From contig JBGAFI010000004.1 of NCBI GenBank assembly GCA_044227325.1, forward strand, positions 124,001-188,000: DNA of 64,000 bases, given 5' to 3'. Of the stretch, positions 1 to 8,220 are shown piece after piece. Under the pieces are notes generated by a model, which searched no databases, was not told where the DNA came from, and worked only from the letters and a program-made list of their open reading frames with translations. The position numbers and the translations under genes were made by a program. Position 1 is the stretch's first letter; every line of letters begins with the position of its first letter. This DNA is from PFJX01 sp044227325. Its GTDB lineage: Bacteria; Pseudomonadota; Gammaproteobacteria; Burkholderiales; Thiobacillaceae.

Positions 1-1107
1 GCCATGTCCGGCGAGACCAACCGTCTCATCGCCCTGGCCAAGGAAATCCAAAAAGACCCGGACCCGCGCGAGCTGGACGTCCTGGTCTCCACCGGCGAGC
101 AGGTCACCATCGCCCTGCTCGCCATGGCCCTCAAGGATCTGGGCCTGAAGGCGAAGAGCTATACCGGCGCCCAGGTGCGCATCGTCACCGACGACGCCCA
201 CACCAAGGCGCGCATCCTCTCCATCGACGAACAGCGCATCCATGCCGACCTGGATTCCGGCCAGGTGGTCGTGGTCGCCGGCTTCCAGGGCGTGGATGAA
301 GCCGGCAACATCACCACCCTGGGCCGGGGCGGTTCCGACACCACCGGCGTGGCGCTGGCGGCGGCGCTGAAGGCCGACGAATGCCAGATCTACACCGACG
401 TGGACGGCGTCTACACAACCGACCCGCGCATCGTGCCGGAAGCCCGCAAGCTGGACACCATCACCTTCGAGGAAATGCTGGAACTGGCCAGCCTGGGCTC
501 GAAAGTGCTGCAAATCCGCTCGGTCGAATTCGCCGGCAAATACAAAGTCAAACTGCGCGTGCTCTCCAGCTTCCAGGACGATGGCGAGGGCACCCTGATC
601 ACCTTCGAGGAAGACAGCATGGAACAACCCATCATCTCCGGCATCGCCTTCAACCGCGACGAAGCCAAGCTCACCGTCCAGGGCGTGCCCGACAAGCCCG
701 GCATCGCCGCCCTGATCCTCGGCTCCGTGGCCGACGCCAACATCGATGTGGACATGATCGTCCAGAACGTGGGCGCGAATAACACCACCGACTTCACCTT
801 CACCGTGCACCGCAACGAGTTCAAGAAGGCCATGGAGGTGCTCAACGCCGTGAAAGACAAGATCGGCGCCAAGGAGGTGAACGGTGACGACAAGATCGCC
901 AAGGTCTCCCTGGTGGGCGTCGGCATGCGCACCCACGCGGGTGTGGCCAGCAAGATGTTCGGCACCCTCGCGGCCGAGAACATCAATCTGCAGATGATCT
1001 CCACCTCTGAGATCAAGATCTCCGTCGTGGTGGAGGACAAGTACATGGAACTCGCCGTGCGCGCCCTGCACCAGGCCTTCGAACTGGACAAGGCGCCCGC
1101 CGCATAA
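1..1107 (+). CDS. lysC: Aspartate kinase, N-terminally truncated by window edge
   Basis: Aspartokinase phosphorylates L-aspartate, the first step towards lysine, threonine, methionine and diaminopimelate. The visible 368 residues include the kinase core (STGEQVTIALLA near residue 30, the TLGRGGSDTTGVALAAAL block near 105 and the TDVDGVYTTDPRIV block near 130) and two C-terminal ACT domains (VPDKPGIAALIL and VGVGMRTHAGVASKMFGTL). The family is usually about 405-410 aa, so roughly 40 N-terminal residues, including the KFGGTSV segment, lie left of the window. The first ATG (position 4) is therefore internal, and the frame is open from base 1. A terminator follows. This is chromosomal core DNA and the left anchor for the element. 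Confidence 0.96.
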   Translation, partial: AMSGETNRLIALAKEIQKDPDPRELDVLVSTGEQVTIALLAMALKDLGLKAKSYTGAQVRIVTDDAHTKARILSIDEQRIHADLDSGQVVVVAGFQGVDEAGNITTLGRGGSDTTGVALAAALKADECQIYTDVDGVYTTDPRIVPEARKLDTITFEEMLELASLGSKVLQIRSVEFAGKYKVKLRVLSSFQDDGEGTLITFEEDSMEQPIISGIAFNRDEAKLTVQGVPDKPGIAALILGSVADANIDVDMIVQNVGANNTTDFTFTVHRNEFKKAMEVLNAVKDKIGAKEVNGDDKIAKVSLVGVGMRTHAGVASKMFGTLAAENINLQMISTSEIKISVVVEDKYMELAVRALHQAFELDKAPAA

Positions 1108-1131
1108 CATCACCGTCATTGCTTTACCCTG

Positions 1132-1160
1132 GCCGCGCGGGTATTCTTGCGCGGCTTTTT
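1132..1160 (+). terminator. Rho-independent terminator of lysC
   Basis: A perfect 7-bp stem, GCCGCGC (1132-1138) and GCGCGGC (1149-1155), with a 10-nt loop is followed directly by five T. It lies 25 bases after the lysC stop and before tRNA-Ser. Confidence 0.85.
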
Positions 1161-1181
1161 CCGGCTCGCCGGAAACAGTTA

Positions 1182-1274
1182 GGAGACGTGGCCGAGAGGT
1201 CGAAGGCACTCCCCTGCTAAGGGAGCATCCGGTCAAAAACTGGATCAAGGGTTCGAATCCCTTCGTCTCCGCCA
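1182..1274 (+). tRNA. tRNA-Ser (GCU anticodon)
   Basis: The acceptor arms GGAGACG (1182-1188) and CGTCTCC pair, followed by discriminator G and an encoded CCA. The anticodon arm CTCCC-CTGCTAA-GGGAG gives anticodon GCT. A long variable arm typical of serine tRNAs follows, then the T arm GGTTCGAATCC. The 93-nt length fits a class II tRNA. Confidence 0.95.
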
Positions 1275-1468
1275 CCCCGAATTCCAATTCCCCCTTCGAC
1301 ACGCACGATCCGCCGCCTGTGCCGGCTCCCGTATCCATCTCGCCCTCGACAATTGCGCGCGCGAGCGTGGAGATGCGTTGGTTGGCTCCAAGCTCGGCCG
1401 ATATGCGCCTCATACGCAACAACACCTTGCCAAGCGGCCGGATTCTTTTATAATCCTCGCCTCTTTAC
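1275..1468. other. Intergenic spacer between the two tRNA genes
   Basis: These 194 bases hold no convincing gene. TTTTATAATCC (about 1445-1455), just upstream of tRNA-Arg, contains TATAAT and is a plausible -10 box for that tRNA. Confidence 0.5.
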
Positions 1469-1545
1469 GCGCTCGTAGCTCAGTTGGATAGAGTACCTGG
1501 CTACGAACCAGGGGGTCGTGGGTTCGAATCCTGCCGGGCGCGCCA
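1469..1545 (+). tRNA. tRNA-Arg (ACG anticodon)
   Basis: The acceptor arms GCGCTCG (1469-1475) and CGGGCGC (1535-1541) pair, followed by G and an encoded CCA (1543-1545). The D arm GCTCAGTTGGATAGAGT and anticodon arm CCTGG-CTACGAA-CCAGG give ACG, read as inosine-34. All conjugation genes begin after its 3' end, so it is the likely integration site of the element, as is common for ICEs that use tRNA 3' ends. Confidence 0.95.
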
Positions 1546-1608
1546 AGTAAATCAAGGGCTTGCAGAAATGTAAGCCCTTTTCGTTTCTGACGGGCTAATG
1601 CCGGGCTA
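1521..1608. other. Candidate ICE attachment end at the tRNA-Arg 3' terminus
   Basis: The block spans the T arm and acceptor end of tRNA-Arg, a hairpin, and two near-tandem CGGGCTA copies (1591-1597 and 1602-1608, 11-nt period) that resemble arm-type sites often found next to tyrosine-integrase attachment cores. Inference: chromosomal genes lie left and ICE genes right. Against it, no integrase gene is adjacent and the second att copy is not in the window, so the exact core cannot be fixed. Confidence 0.5.
1554..1581 (+). terminator. Terminator after tRNA-Arg
   Basis: The stem AAGGGCTT (1554-1561) pairs with AAGCCCTT (1572-1579) around a 10-nt loop and is followed by T residues. It has A residues on one side and T on the other, so it could work in both directions and may also stop leftward ICE transcription after the DUF4400 gene. 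Confidence 0.75.
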
Positions 1609-1734
1609 AGGTCCGGTGAAGCCGCTAGATTTTTTCGCTCCCATCCTGACGTACCAATACCTCGCCTGCCAAAACTAGAGATGGATGCCCATCCGCCTCG
1701 GCATCAACAGAAACATCCTTGAGCGTCGTGGATC

Positions 1735-2463
1735 TCAGAGATACTTCTTCAGATACGTCCACTGCATTCGTGATAGCAGCCCAGTGAGCAGCACCAGGGG
1801 CAGCAAGATCCACTCCGGCCGGATACTGACCGGCCACATGAGGTAGACCATCGACCCGAAGGCCAGGCCCGCGAACTGAAAGAACTTGGCCCGGTGGTAC
1901 ATGGAGGAAGATTCCCGTCCGGCGCAGGCGCGCCGAATGTGCCGTTGGGTCAGGCCATCCACCAGTCCCAGGGACCAGACAAGCAAGAAGAGAGGTGCAG
2001 CCCCCATGAGGATGGCCAACCGGACACCGAAGATCTGGGCCCGAACCATGGCCAGGTAGAGCTCGTCCTGCAGGGGATAGACGAAATCCTTCCTGGCGAT
2101 GATGTCGCCCCCGTAGTAGGTGACGTCAGGCTGGGCCGGCAGCAGGGCCGCGTTGGTCATCCAGCGCTCGATGGGGATCAGCTGGAAGAAGAAGCCGTAC
2201 ACCGCCCTGGCGCAGGTCCGGGCCAGCCCGGTCAGGGGTGCATCCGGGCGCAGGTCGTGGGTGAGCGCCAGATCGCGGCTCAAGGTCTGCTGCGCCTGTA
2301 CCAGGCCATGGGCCTCGCCCCACACCTGCTTGGCCAGGATGACCTCCATCCCCATGGCCGCCAGGGCCATCAGCGCCAGGGTGAGCCAGGCGTAGAAGAC
2401 CAGCTTCAGCGGCCACAGGAACAAGTTGTGGGCCGCCAGCCCCTCGCCCCGTCTAGAAGCCAC
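1735..2463 (-). CDS. DUF4400/TIGR03747-like ICE membrane protein
   Basis: An integral membrane protein of about 242 aa. Hydrophobic segments are visible at the N-terminus (LFLWPLKLVFYAW followed by LTLALMALAAMGMEVIL), in the centre (FGVRLAILMGAAPLFLLVWSL) and as two near the C-terminus (FFQFAGLAFGSMVYLMW and EWILLPLVLLTGLL). Position immediately after traD and topology match the conserved ICE membrane family adjacent to TraD in MOBH elements. Its role is unknown but it is assumed to support DNA transfer at the inner membrane. I chose the GTG at 2463, which overlaps the traD stop; a TTG further upstream (2511) is in frame but would add residues antisense-like in composition. Start uncertain. 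Confidence 0.75.
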   Translation of the reverse strand: MASRRGEGLAAHNLFLWPLKLVFYAWLTLALMALAAMGMEVILAKQVWGEAHGLVQAQQTLSRDLALTHDLRPDAPLTGLARTCARAVYGFFFQLIPIERWMTNAALLPAQPDVTYYGGDIIARKDFVYPLQDELYLAMVRAQIFGVRLAILMGAAPLFLLVWSLGLVDGLTQRHIRRACAGRESSSMYHRAKFFQFAGLAFGSMVYLMWPVSIRPEWILLPLVLLTGLLSRMQWTYLKKYL

Positions 2464-4579
2464 TACCCTTGCCCTCCACCACCACATGGCGCAGCCAGTC
2501 CGGGCCGTCAAAGGGGGGCGTCTCCCCGGTAACCCAACCGGTCCCCTGCGAGAACTCCCCCGGCGTCACCCGCACGTATCGCCCTCGCATGTCCTCCGCC
2601 ACGGCCTCCAGGTCCTCCGGCATCAGCGGGTCGTGCTCCGCGTCTGGCAGGGGCAGGCGCAGCTTGTAGAGCCGTCCGCCCTCGATCAGGGCGAAGGCCT
2701 GGCCTTTGGGCAGGCGGGTGAGGTCGGCCGGGCTGATCATGGGGGCGACACGGGCGCTCAGGCGGTCCTCGTTGCGGCTGGTGAAGTCGGAGAAATCCAG
2801 CGGGTCGTTGCTGTCCGAGGCCTGGCTGGCACTCATGGTGGTCACCAGCTCCACCTCGTCCAGCTGGTCGGTGAGAATCTTCGCCGTGTCAGCGTTTTTC
2901 ACCCGCAGCATGATCAGCGTGTTCAGGTTGCCGCCGATCTGCTGGGCCTTGGCCCGGGAGCCGATGCGCGCCTCCACGTCCGACCAGGTCTGGGTGTAGA
3001 CCGTCACCTGGTAGCCCGCGCCGCCGGCCTTGTTGAGCAGCGGTATGAACTCGTCGCCGATCAGCTCGTTGAACTCGTCGGCGTGGATGGAGATGCGACG
3101 CTTCGGCGCCGGCGCCGACTGGCCGTAGGTTTCGCCGTGCTTGTAGATGCGTCCGGCGGTGGAGGTAAGGTCGGAGAACATGGAATTGCCCACCGCGCCC
3201 GCCACCTCGTAGTCGCTCAGGGCGTCCAGGCCCACGTAGACGATGCCACCCTGGTTGATCACCCTCATCCAGTCGAACAGGGGCCGGGTATCGTCCAGGT
3301 TGCCCATGTCGGGTGAGACCAGCTCCGCCACCTTGCCGGTGGTGAGCTTCTCCAGAAGCGGAATCAGGGAGGCCACCAGCTTGTTGAAGTAGCTCTGCTC
3401 GTAGCTGATGATCTTCATCAGGCTCGCCGCCGTGTCGTCGTGCAGGTTCTGGGCGCGGAGGTACTCCAGCAGCTTCACCACCTCCAGGTTCCGGTTCTTC
3501 ATCGCCCGGTCCAGGCTCTTGGGGTCCACCTCCATGGCCTCCACCGCATCGCGCCAGCCTGCCGCGCGCGGCTCCCGGTCCAGCCAGAAGCGACAGTAGT
3601 CCAGCACCAAGGGTTCGATGTCGTTGGCGTAGCGGTAGATGTCCTGGTAAGACGGTGTGCGCCCCAAGGCGGTCATGGCCTTGGACATGGCGTTCACGAA
3701 GCCCCAGACGAACTGGGCGAAGTTCGCCCCCTCGCCCTCCTTGGGCAGCTGGTTAGTGATGCGGGTGGCCACCTCGGTCACCCGGGAGAAACTGCCCACC
3801 GGGTTGTAGCGCGCGGAGAGCTCCGGGTAACCCAGGTGGAAGAAGTGGAACTCGCCCGCCCGCCCGGCACGCCGGGCCTCGGCATACATGCGCTTGAGCA
3901 GATCGGCATCCCCCTTGGGGTCGAACACGATCACCACGTCACCGCGGCGGATGTCCTGGGTGATGAGCAGTTCCGCCAACCGGGTCTTGCCCACCCGGGT
4001 GGTGCCCAGCACCAGCATGTGCCCGACCCTCTCGCCCAGGTCCATCCACACCGCGTCCTCGTCCGGCTCCACCCCGTGGATGGTCGCATCGCCCCCCACC
4101 TGCGGCAGGGGGGCGATCGGGTTCCACCAAGTCTCTTTGCGGGTAAGCCGGCCCAGCCAGTCCAATGCCGTGCCCTCCACGCCGCGCTCCAGCCGCCGGG
4201 CTGCCCGGTACAGCCATCCCGGCCGCAACAGCTCCCGATAAGCCGGGTTGCGGGTGTCGTGCAGCCGCTGGGAATGGCGCCGGTCCCAGGCGAAGCCCAT
4301 GCCCAGGAACAGTCCCCGTTCCGACCAGGGGATGGCCTCGGCGACTAGGCGGTAGCGGGGCAGGCGCCGCAGGTTGGCCTGGTAACGCAGCAACCGGCTC
4401 GCCTGGGCAAGACGCCAGCCAGCAACCAGCATCAGGACCGTAGCGACCAGGTAGCCCAGTACCGGCGGCAGCAGAAATGTCTCCGGGTTGAGGACGATCC
4501 CCAGGGCCGCCAGAAAGAACACCCCGGCCGGGACGAACTCCACCGGCCGGCGCAGCAGGTTCTCCACCGGGTAGGCCAT
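2453..4579 (-). CDS. traD: Type IV coupling protein TraD (SXT/TOL subfamily)
   Basis: The coupling ATPase brings the relaxosome to the mating channel and pumps DNA. The protein is 708 aa. Two N-terminal membrane helices lie at about residues 15-60, Walker A GTTRVGKTRL at about 190, Walker B VVIVFDPKG soon after, and the second acidic motif ISIHADEFNEL near 490. Length and motifs fit the SXT/R391-type TraD family (TIGR03743). ATG start at 4579. The gene lies downstream of traI with one small ORF between, as in other MOBH ICEs. Confidence 0.93.
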   Translation of the reverse strand: MAYPVENLLRRPVEFVPAGVFFLAALGIVLNPETFLLPPVLGYLVATVLMLVAGWRLAQASRLLRYQANLRRLPRYRLVAEAIPWSERGLFLGMGFAWDRRHSQRLHDTRNPAYRELLRPGWLYRAARRLERGVEGTALDWLGRLTRKETWWNPIAPLPQVGGDATIHGVEPDEDAVWMDLGERVGHMLVLGTTRVGKTRLAELLITQDIRRGDVVIVFDPKGDADLLKRMYAEARRAGRAGEFHFFHLGYPELSARYNPVGSFSRVTEVATRITNQLPKEGEGANFAQFVWGFVNAMSKAMTALGRTPSYQDIYRYANDIEPLVLDYCRFWLDREPRAAGWRDAVEAMEVDPKSLDRAMKNRNLEVVKLLEYLRAQNLHDDTAASLMKIISYEQSYFNKLVASLIPLLEKLTTGKVAELVSPDMGNLDDTRPLFDWMRVINQGGIVYVGLDALSDYEVAGAVGNSMFSDLTSTAGRIYKHGETYGQSAPAPKRRISIHADEFNELIGDEFIPLLNKAGGAGYQVTVYTQTWSDVEARIGSRAKAQQIGGNLNTLIMLRVKNADTAKILTDQLDEVELVTTMSASQASDSNDPLDFSDFTSRNEDRLSARVAPMISPADLTRLPKGQAFALIEGGRLYKLRLPLPDAEHDPLMPEDLEAVAEDMRGRYVRVTPGEFSQGTGWVTGETPPFDGPDWLRHVVVEGKGSGF

Positions 4580-4585
4580 GCGCCG

Positions 4586-4822
4586 CTACGCCACCCCGGC
4601 GGCGCACATATCTTCCAGGAGCATGCTGGCACTGACCTCGCAGTCATAGGTACCCACGAAGACCGCCTCGGGGCGTTGCAGCCAGCGCGCCTCCATCTGG
4701 CCGCCGGAGGGGCAGGAGACGATCTCGCCATCGAGCAGGAACACCGCCCGCGGCGCGTCACTAGCGTGGATCCGATCCAGCAGGGATTGAAGCGGGTCGG
4801 AGAGGGAGGGGACGGTGGTCAT
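4586..4822 (-). CDS. Small conserved-context ORF between traI and traD
   Basis: A 78-aa acidic soluble protein (starts MTTVPSLSDPLQSLLDRI, later LLDGEIVSCPSGGQM and FVGTYDCEVSASMLLEDM). The start codon overlaps the traI stop as ATGA, and the stop lies 6 bases before the traD start, so translational coupling in a traI-orf-traD operon is likely. I do not recognise the family. SXT-like elements also have a small gene here, which supports it being real. No catalytic motif is visible. Confidence 0.6.
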   Translation of the reverse strand: MTTVPSLSDPLQSLLDRIHASDAPRAVFLLDGEIVSCPSGGQMEARWLQRPEAVFVGTYDCEVSASMLLEDMCAAGVA

Positions 4823-6855
4823 GACAGGGTATCCGGGTCGGGTTCTGGGTTCACCTTGACGAGGTGGGGATTGGCCGGGGGCACGGGCTCGATGAAGCGC
4901 TGCGGCGCGCGGATGATCATCACCGACAGCGAGCTGCCGGTCTGGCCCCCGCGGCGCACCACCTGGTAGCGGTGCACGTTGGTCTTCCGGGGGCCCAGTT
5001 CATGCCAGCCGGCCTTGATCACCTCCCGCTGGATGCCGGTACCGACCTTGTCCACCGCCAGGGTGGAGGGCGTGCCGTCGCCCTTCTCCCCGAAGCGCTC
5101 GGCGAAGTGGCGGAAGATGCGCGGCGAGACCAGCAGCATGCCCTCAGCCGCGAAGTGCACCATGGCACCGGTCTCGTTGTAGGCGATGGCGCCACCGGCC
5201 AGGCCTTGCTGCAGCCAGGCCATGAAGCGCATGGCGGCCTCGGAGGGAGGCTGGGGAGCGTTCCTGGCCGACTTCTCCGTCTTGGTCCTGGTGGGCCGGT
5301 CCGGCTTGTCCGGCAGGCGCATGGGGGCGATGCGCCCGCCCACTGGCGGGCTGGGGAGGAAGGGGTGAAGGCCGCTCTCCGTCTCCAGAAATTCCTCCTC
5401 CGGCGGGGAGACCGGTATCCCCTCCCGGTCCGGGGTGGACATGGGGGGCAGTCGGACAGATCCCTCGGCGGCCGACAGGCCACCCTCCCCCTCGTCCGAA
5501 AAGCCTGTCGCCACCGCTGGCGTAACGTCGGCAGCCGGAGCGTCCCTGAGCGCCTGGACATTCCCCTGGGGCGAGGATTCGTCCTCAACCTCCGCCACAC
5601 TCGTCAACGGTGTCACCTGACCGGCGAACCCGGCCGGATAGCGATCCGCCTCGGCATAGAGCGTGTCCAGGGGAAAGCGCAGCAGGGTCAGCACCTGGTC
5701 GAAGCCCTCCATCCTCACCCGCACCCGCCAGATGGCTCCGCCAGTGTCCGGGTTGGGGATCAGGGCGCCGTATTCCTGCCAGACGTCGAACAGCCGGTCG
5801 TTCTTCTCCGGCCCGGGGATGCCGGCGGCGGACTCATGGGCCGCGAGATAGGCTCGCACCTCGTCCGCCAGGCGCTTGGAGACGAACCAGACACTGCCGT
5901 CGGCGACGAACCCCGCCGCGCCCGGCCGGTTCAGGGGCAGACGCCCCCCTTCCGCCAGCATGCGGCGCAGGGCCTCCATCAGCCGTTCGATCAGGGGCAC
6001 CGCCCGGGCGCTGGCGAAACGGGTGCGGGGGCCTTCCAGCAGGTTGCGGCGTACCGATTCCCGGTCCGCCTCAATGACAATGCGGGCCAGGGCACCGGTC
6101 TTGTCCTCGCCGGCGAGAAAGGCGGTGAGCTGGGCCAGTAACTCCACGTCCTCGGCCAGCCAGACTAGGGTGCTCTGGGGCACCAAGCGTTGCATGAGGA
6201 AGACTCCCAGGCGCTGATGGGCGGTGTAGTCCCGGCCAACGTGCAGGCCCGCCACAGCATGGGTCAGGCCATCGAATGTCACCCGGTAACGCGAGGCCTC
6301 GCAGGCGGCCATGTCCCCGGCCAGGGGCGACCAGGTCCCCTCGCCACGCGGCTTGGCGAGGATCACCCGCATGTCCGCTAGCGGCTTGCCCACGTCATGC
6401 AGCAGGGCCGCCAGGAACACCCCGAAGGTCCAGCGATGCTCCCGGCGCTGGATGTCCTCCGGGGCCACGCCGGGGGGCAGAACCTGAGCGCGCCGCAGAT
6501 GCAGGGCGATGTCGGCCGCCTCCAGTGCGTGCAGGAGCAGGCCTCCGGGCTGGGCGTGGTGGTGGGACTCCGAGGCGGGCAGCAACTGGACGAAGGCCGT
6601 GAACCGGCCTAGGGTCTGCCCGTAGTCCCGCTCGAAGTTGGCGGGTGTGAGGCCGGTCTTCGTCCGGAGGGCGTCGATCCGGACCTGGATGCCCAAGTAC
6701 TGTGTCAGATCCTTCGCGGACAGAACCGGCATCCAGCCAGCGGGTACGGCGGAGCCAGGGAGCTTCCTGATCCGTTGAGCACGAGTGGCAAAGACAACGG
6801 CCACCCCCGAAACCACGCTGGCTGTGCCGAGCAAGACGGTGAGTGTGGCCATCAT
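4819..6855 (-). CDS. traI: MOBH-family relaxase TraI (HD-domain, TraI_2)
   Basis: The relaxase nicks oriT and is transferred covalently bound to the strand. At 678 aa it has an N-terminal membrane helix (about 3-25), the MOBH signature HHH followed by GGLLLHAL (about residues 96-110), and the HD motif LLHDVGKP (about 149-156). A long Pro/Glu-rich linker (about 400-520) leads to a C-terminal wHTH-like TraI_2_C domain (AMRFMAWLQQGLAGG onward). MOBH enzymes use HD-type metal chemistry rather than a HUH fold. Two adjacent ATGs exist (6855 and 6852); the second is better spaced from GGAAG. Expressed with the small ORF and traD. Confidence 0.92.
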   Translation of the reverse strand: MMATLTVLLGTASVVSGVAVVFATRAQRIRKLPGSAVPAGWMPVLSAKDLTQYLGIQVRIDALRTKTGLTPANFERDYGQTLGRFTAFVQLLPASESHHHAQPGGLLLHALEAADIALHLRRAQVLPPGVAPEDIQRREHRWTFGVFLAALLHDVGKPLADMRVILAKPRGEGTWSPLAGDMAACEASRYRVTFDGLTHAVAGLHVGRDYTAHQRLGVFLMQRLVPQSTLVWLAEDVELLAQLTAFLAGEDKTGALARIVIEADRESVRRNLLEGPRTRFASARAVPLIERLMEALRRMLAEGGRLPLNRPGAAGFVADGSVWFVSKRLADEVRAYLAAHESAAGIPGPEKNDRLFDVWQEYGALIPNPDTGGAIWRVRVRMEGFDQVLTLLRFPLDTLYAEADRYPAGFAGQVTPLTSVAEVEDESSPQGNVQALRDAPAADVTPAVATGFSDEGEGGLSAAEGSVRLPPMSTPDREGIPVSPPEEEFLETESGLHPFLPSPPVGGRIAPMRLPDKPDRPTRTKTEKSARNAPQPPSEAAMRFMAWLQQGLAGGAIAYNETGAMVHFAAEGMLLVSPRIFRHFAERFGEKGDGTPSTLAVDKVGTGIQREVIKAGWHELGPRKTNVHRYQVVRRGGQTGSSLSVMIIRAPQRFIEPVPPANPHLVKVNPEPDPDTLS

Positions 6856-7345
6856 CTTCCATGGCGGTGAGCGGGGCCATGGCTACCGTGCCGTGGGCAT
6901 GGGCATCCACGGGGACGGACATGATTCGCGGCAACGCATTCGGTTGTGCAGGTCGGGCTTGGCCCGTTCATGGCTTGTCAGCCCTTGCGGGGATGGATTA
7001 CCGCTGGAATGTAAGGGGCAATCTCACACTCCGACAGCGATAAAAGGCGATAACCGGTTGCCGTTTTACCCGCGACGCTTAGTAATGGGCTCGATAGAAT
7101 CTGGCCGAAGGAAGGCGTGAGGTGGATGCTCTGTTTGCCAGCCGCCACTTCAGACGTTCAAGGGCGGGTATCAGAAGTCGAGGAGTCACTCAGCCCGTCT
7201 GCCCACAGACAGGAGGTCGGCCTGAGCCGACGTTGGGGTTTTGTCCCGGCTCGGGCAGCAATGCACCTAAAAGCTGTCCTCTCCCATCTTGGCGAGGAGC
7301 GGCCACCCACCGCCGCTCACTCCCCTTTTTCAATAGTCGCCCAAG
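6856..7345. other. Gene-free region upstream of traI, oriT candidate
   Basis: These 490 bases hold no convincing gene. A perfect inverted repeat GTCGGC-CTGA-GCCGAC (7216-7231) sits inside a looser pair of GAGCCG/CGGCTC arms (7221-7254). A GCGATAAAAGGCGATAA direct repeat lies near 7039. Being next to the relaxase gene and containing inverted repeats, it could hold oriT or the traI promoter, but nothing here proves either. It is also the insertion boundary of the lower-GC cargo to the right. Confidence 0.35.
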
Positions 7346-8218
7346 TCACCACACCTCGCAGCGGCCTTCAAGGAATGAAAATCGGATAGGTCCGTCGCTA
7401 CGCGTGGTCAACACCTTCCGAGGGTCGTACTGGCCGCGGAAGTACAAGATACCCGACGCCTTCCTACCGTAGTACTGCGTCGTCTCCTGCGTGGCGTATT
7501 GCTTGTAATCGTCGCTGATGACCACCAGCCTGGGCTTGCAGCCATTCACGTCATACATGTCCTCATAAATGCCGTTCTGTCGCCCGTGATGAGGGGCGAT
7601 GAGCACATCCACGCCGGCAACGACCGGCCCGAACGCCGGGCAGGTATTGAATATGTTTTTCCAGCCTTTGCGCTCCATATCCCCAGCGAACATGAATCGG
7701 AAACCGAGCACATCCAGCGTAAATACTAGGCTCAGGTTGTTCTCATCGTCGAACGCTGGATATGGGTTCCAGGTCCAAATCATGTTGTCAACGCCCGGAA
7801 TCATCGGTGGCTCTTGGTTCCAGCCGATGGCTTGGCGCGCGGAGAGCATGGTGGCCAGCTCTTTTATGCCGTCGCCCATACCATCCTCCGTCTTGAGCTT
7901 AATGATGGTGTTGGGCGCCACCGTAGGGTTACATAGGATGTACCCCACGGTGATTCCGCGTTCGTTCAGGTCGCAGAACCCACTCATGTGATCTTCATCA
8001 AAGTTGGTGCAGACCAGCATGTCGATGTATTTGACACCCATTTTCTGGAGGTGTGCTCCGGGATACCAGGGCCCACCTCGAAAATTGACCGCGTGCCCGC
8101 AATCAATCATCACGTAATGGACACTCCCGAACAATCCCGGCATTGAGAGCAGCGCACACTGTCCGTGGTCAACGTCGAAGATCTGAAGGGCGCCGTTGAA
8201 CAGGTGAAATCGGTTCAC
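7346..8218 (-). CDS. Divergent metallo-beta-lactamase-fold protein
   Basis: A 290-aa protein of the MBL fold closest in pattern to the ComEC/Rec2-type hydrolases. The N-terminal beta layer reads LQIFDVDHGQCALLSMP. The metal motif, normally HxDxDH in this group, is NFDEDHMSG (about residues 73-79), so its first ligand is Asn. FAGDMERKG and IAPHHGRQNG (about 207) supply the later ligands. Start is GTG with GGAGAAG upstream, 2 bases after the stop of the membrane-protein gene, so the two form an operon. The substrate is unknown. The Asn replacement may reduce or change metal binding. Likely the last gene of the WYL-regulated leftward unit. Confidence 0.72.
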   Translation of the reverse strand: MNRFHLFNGALQIFDVDHGQCALLSMPGLFGSVHYVMIDCGHAVNFRGGPWYPGAHLQKMGVKYIDMLVCTNFDEDHMSGFCDLNERGITVGYILCNPTVAPNTIIKLKTEDGMGDGIKELATMLSARQAIGWNQEPPMIPGVDNMIWTWNPYPAFDDENNLSLVFTLDVLGFRFMFAGDMERKGWKNIFNTCPAFGPVVAGVDVLIAPHHGRQNGIYEDMYDVNGCKPRLVVISDDYKQYATQETTQYYGRKASGILYFRGQYDPRKVLTTRSDGPIRFSFLEGRCEVW

Positions 8219-8220
8219 GA

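Noticed and set aside
1625..1837. Minus-strand frame of 70 codons before the DUF4400 gene
   Set aside because: It overlaps the DUF4400 gene in another frame, lacks an SD and has no recognisable pattern.
4864..6141. Plus-strand frame of 425 codons opposite traI
   Set aside because: A GC-driven open frame antisense to a well-supported relaxase; no SD and Arg/Gly/His-rich composition. Similar shadows opposite traD, traC and traH were also ignored.
6856..7345. Firm call of oriT
   Set aside because: Inverted repeats and location are suggestive, but there is no match to a known MOBH nic site that I can recall.
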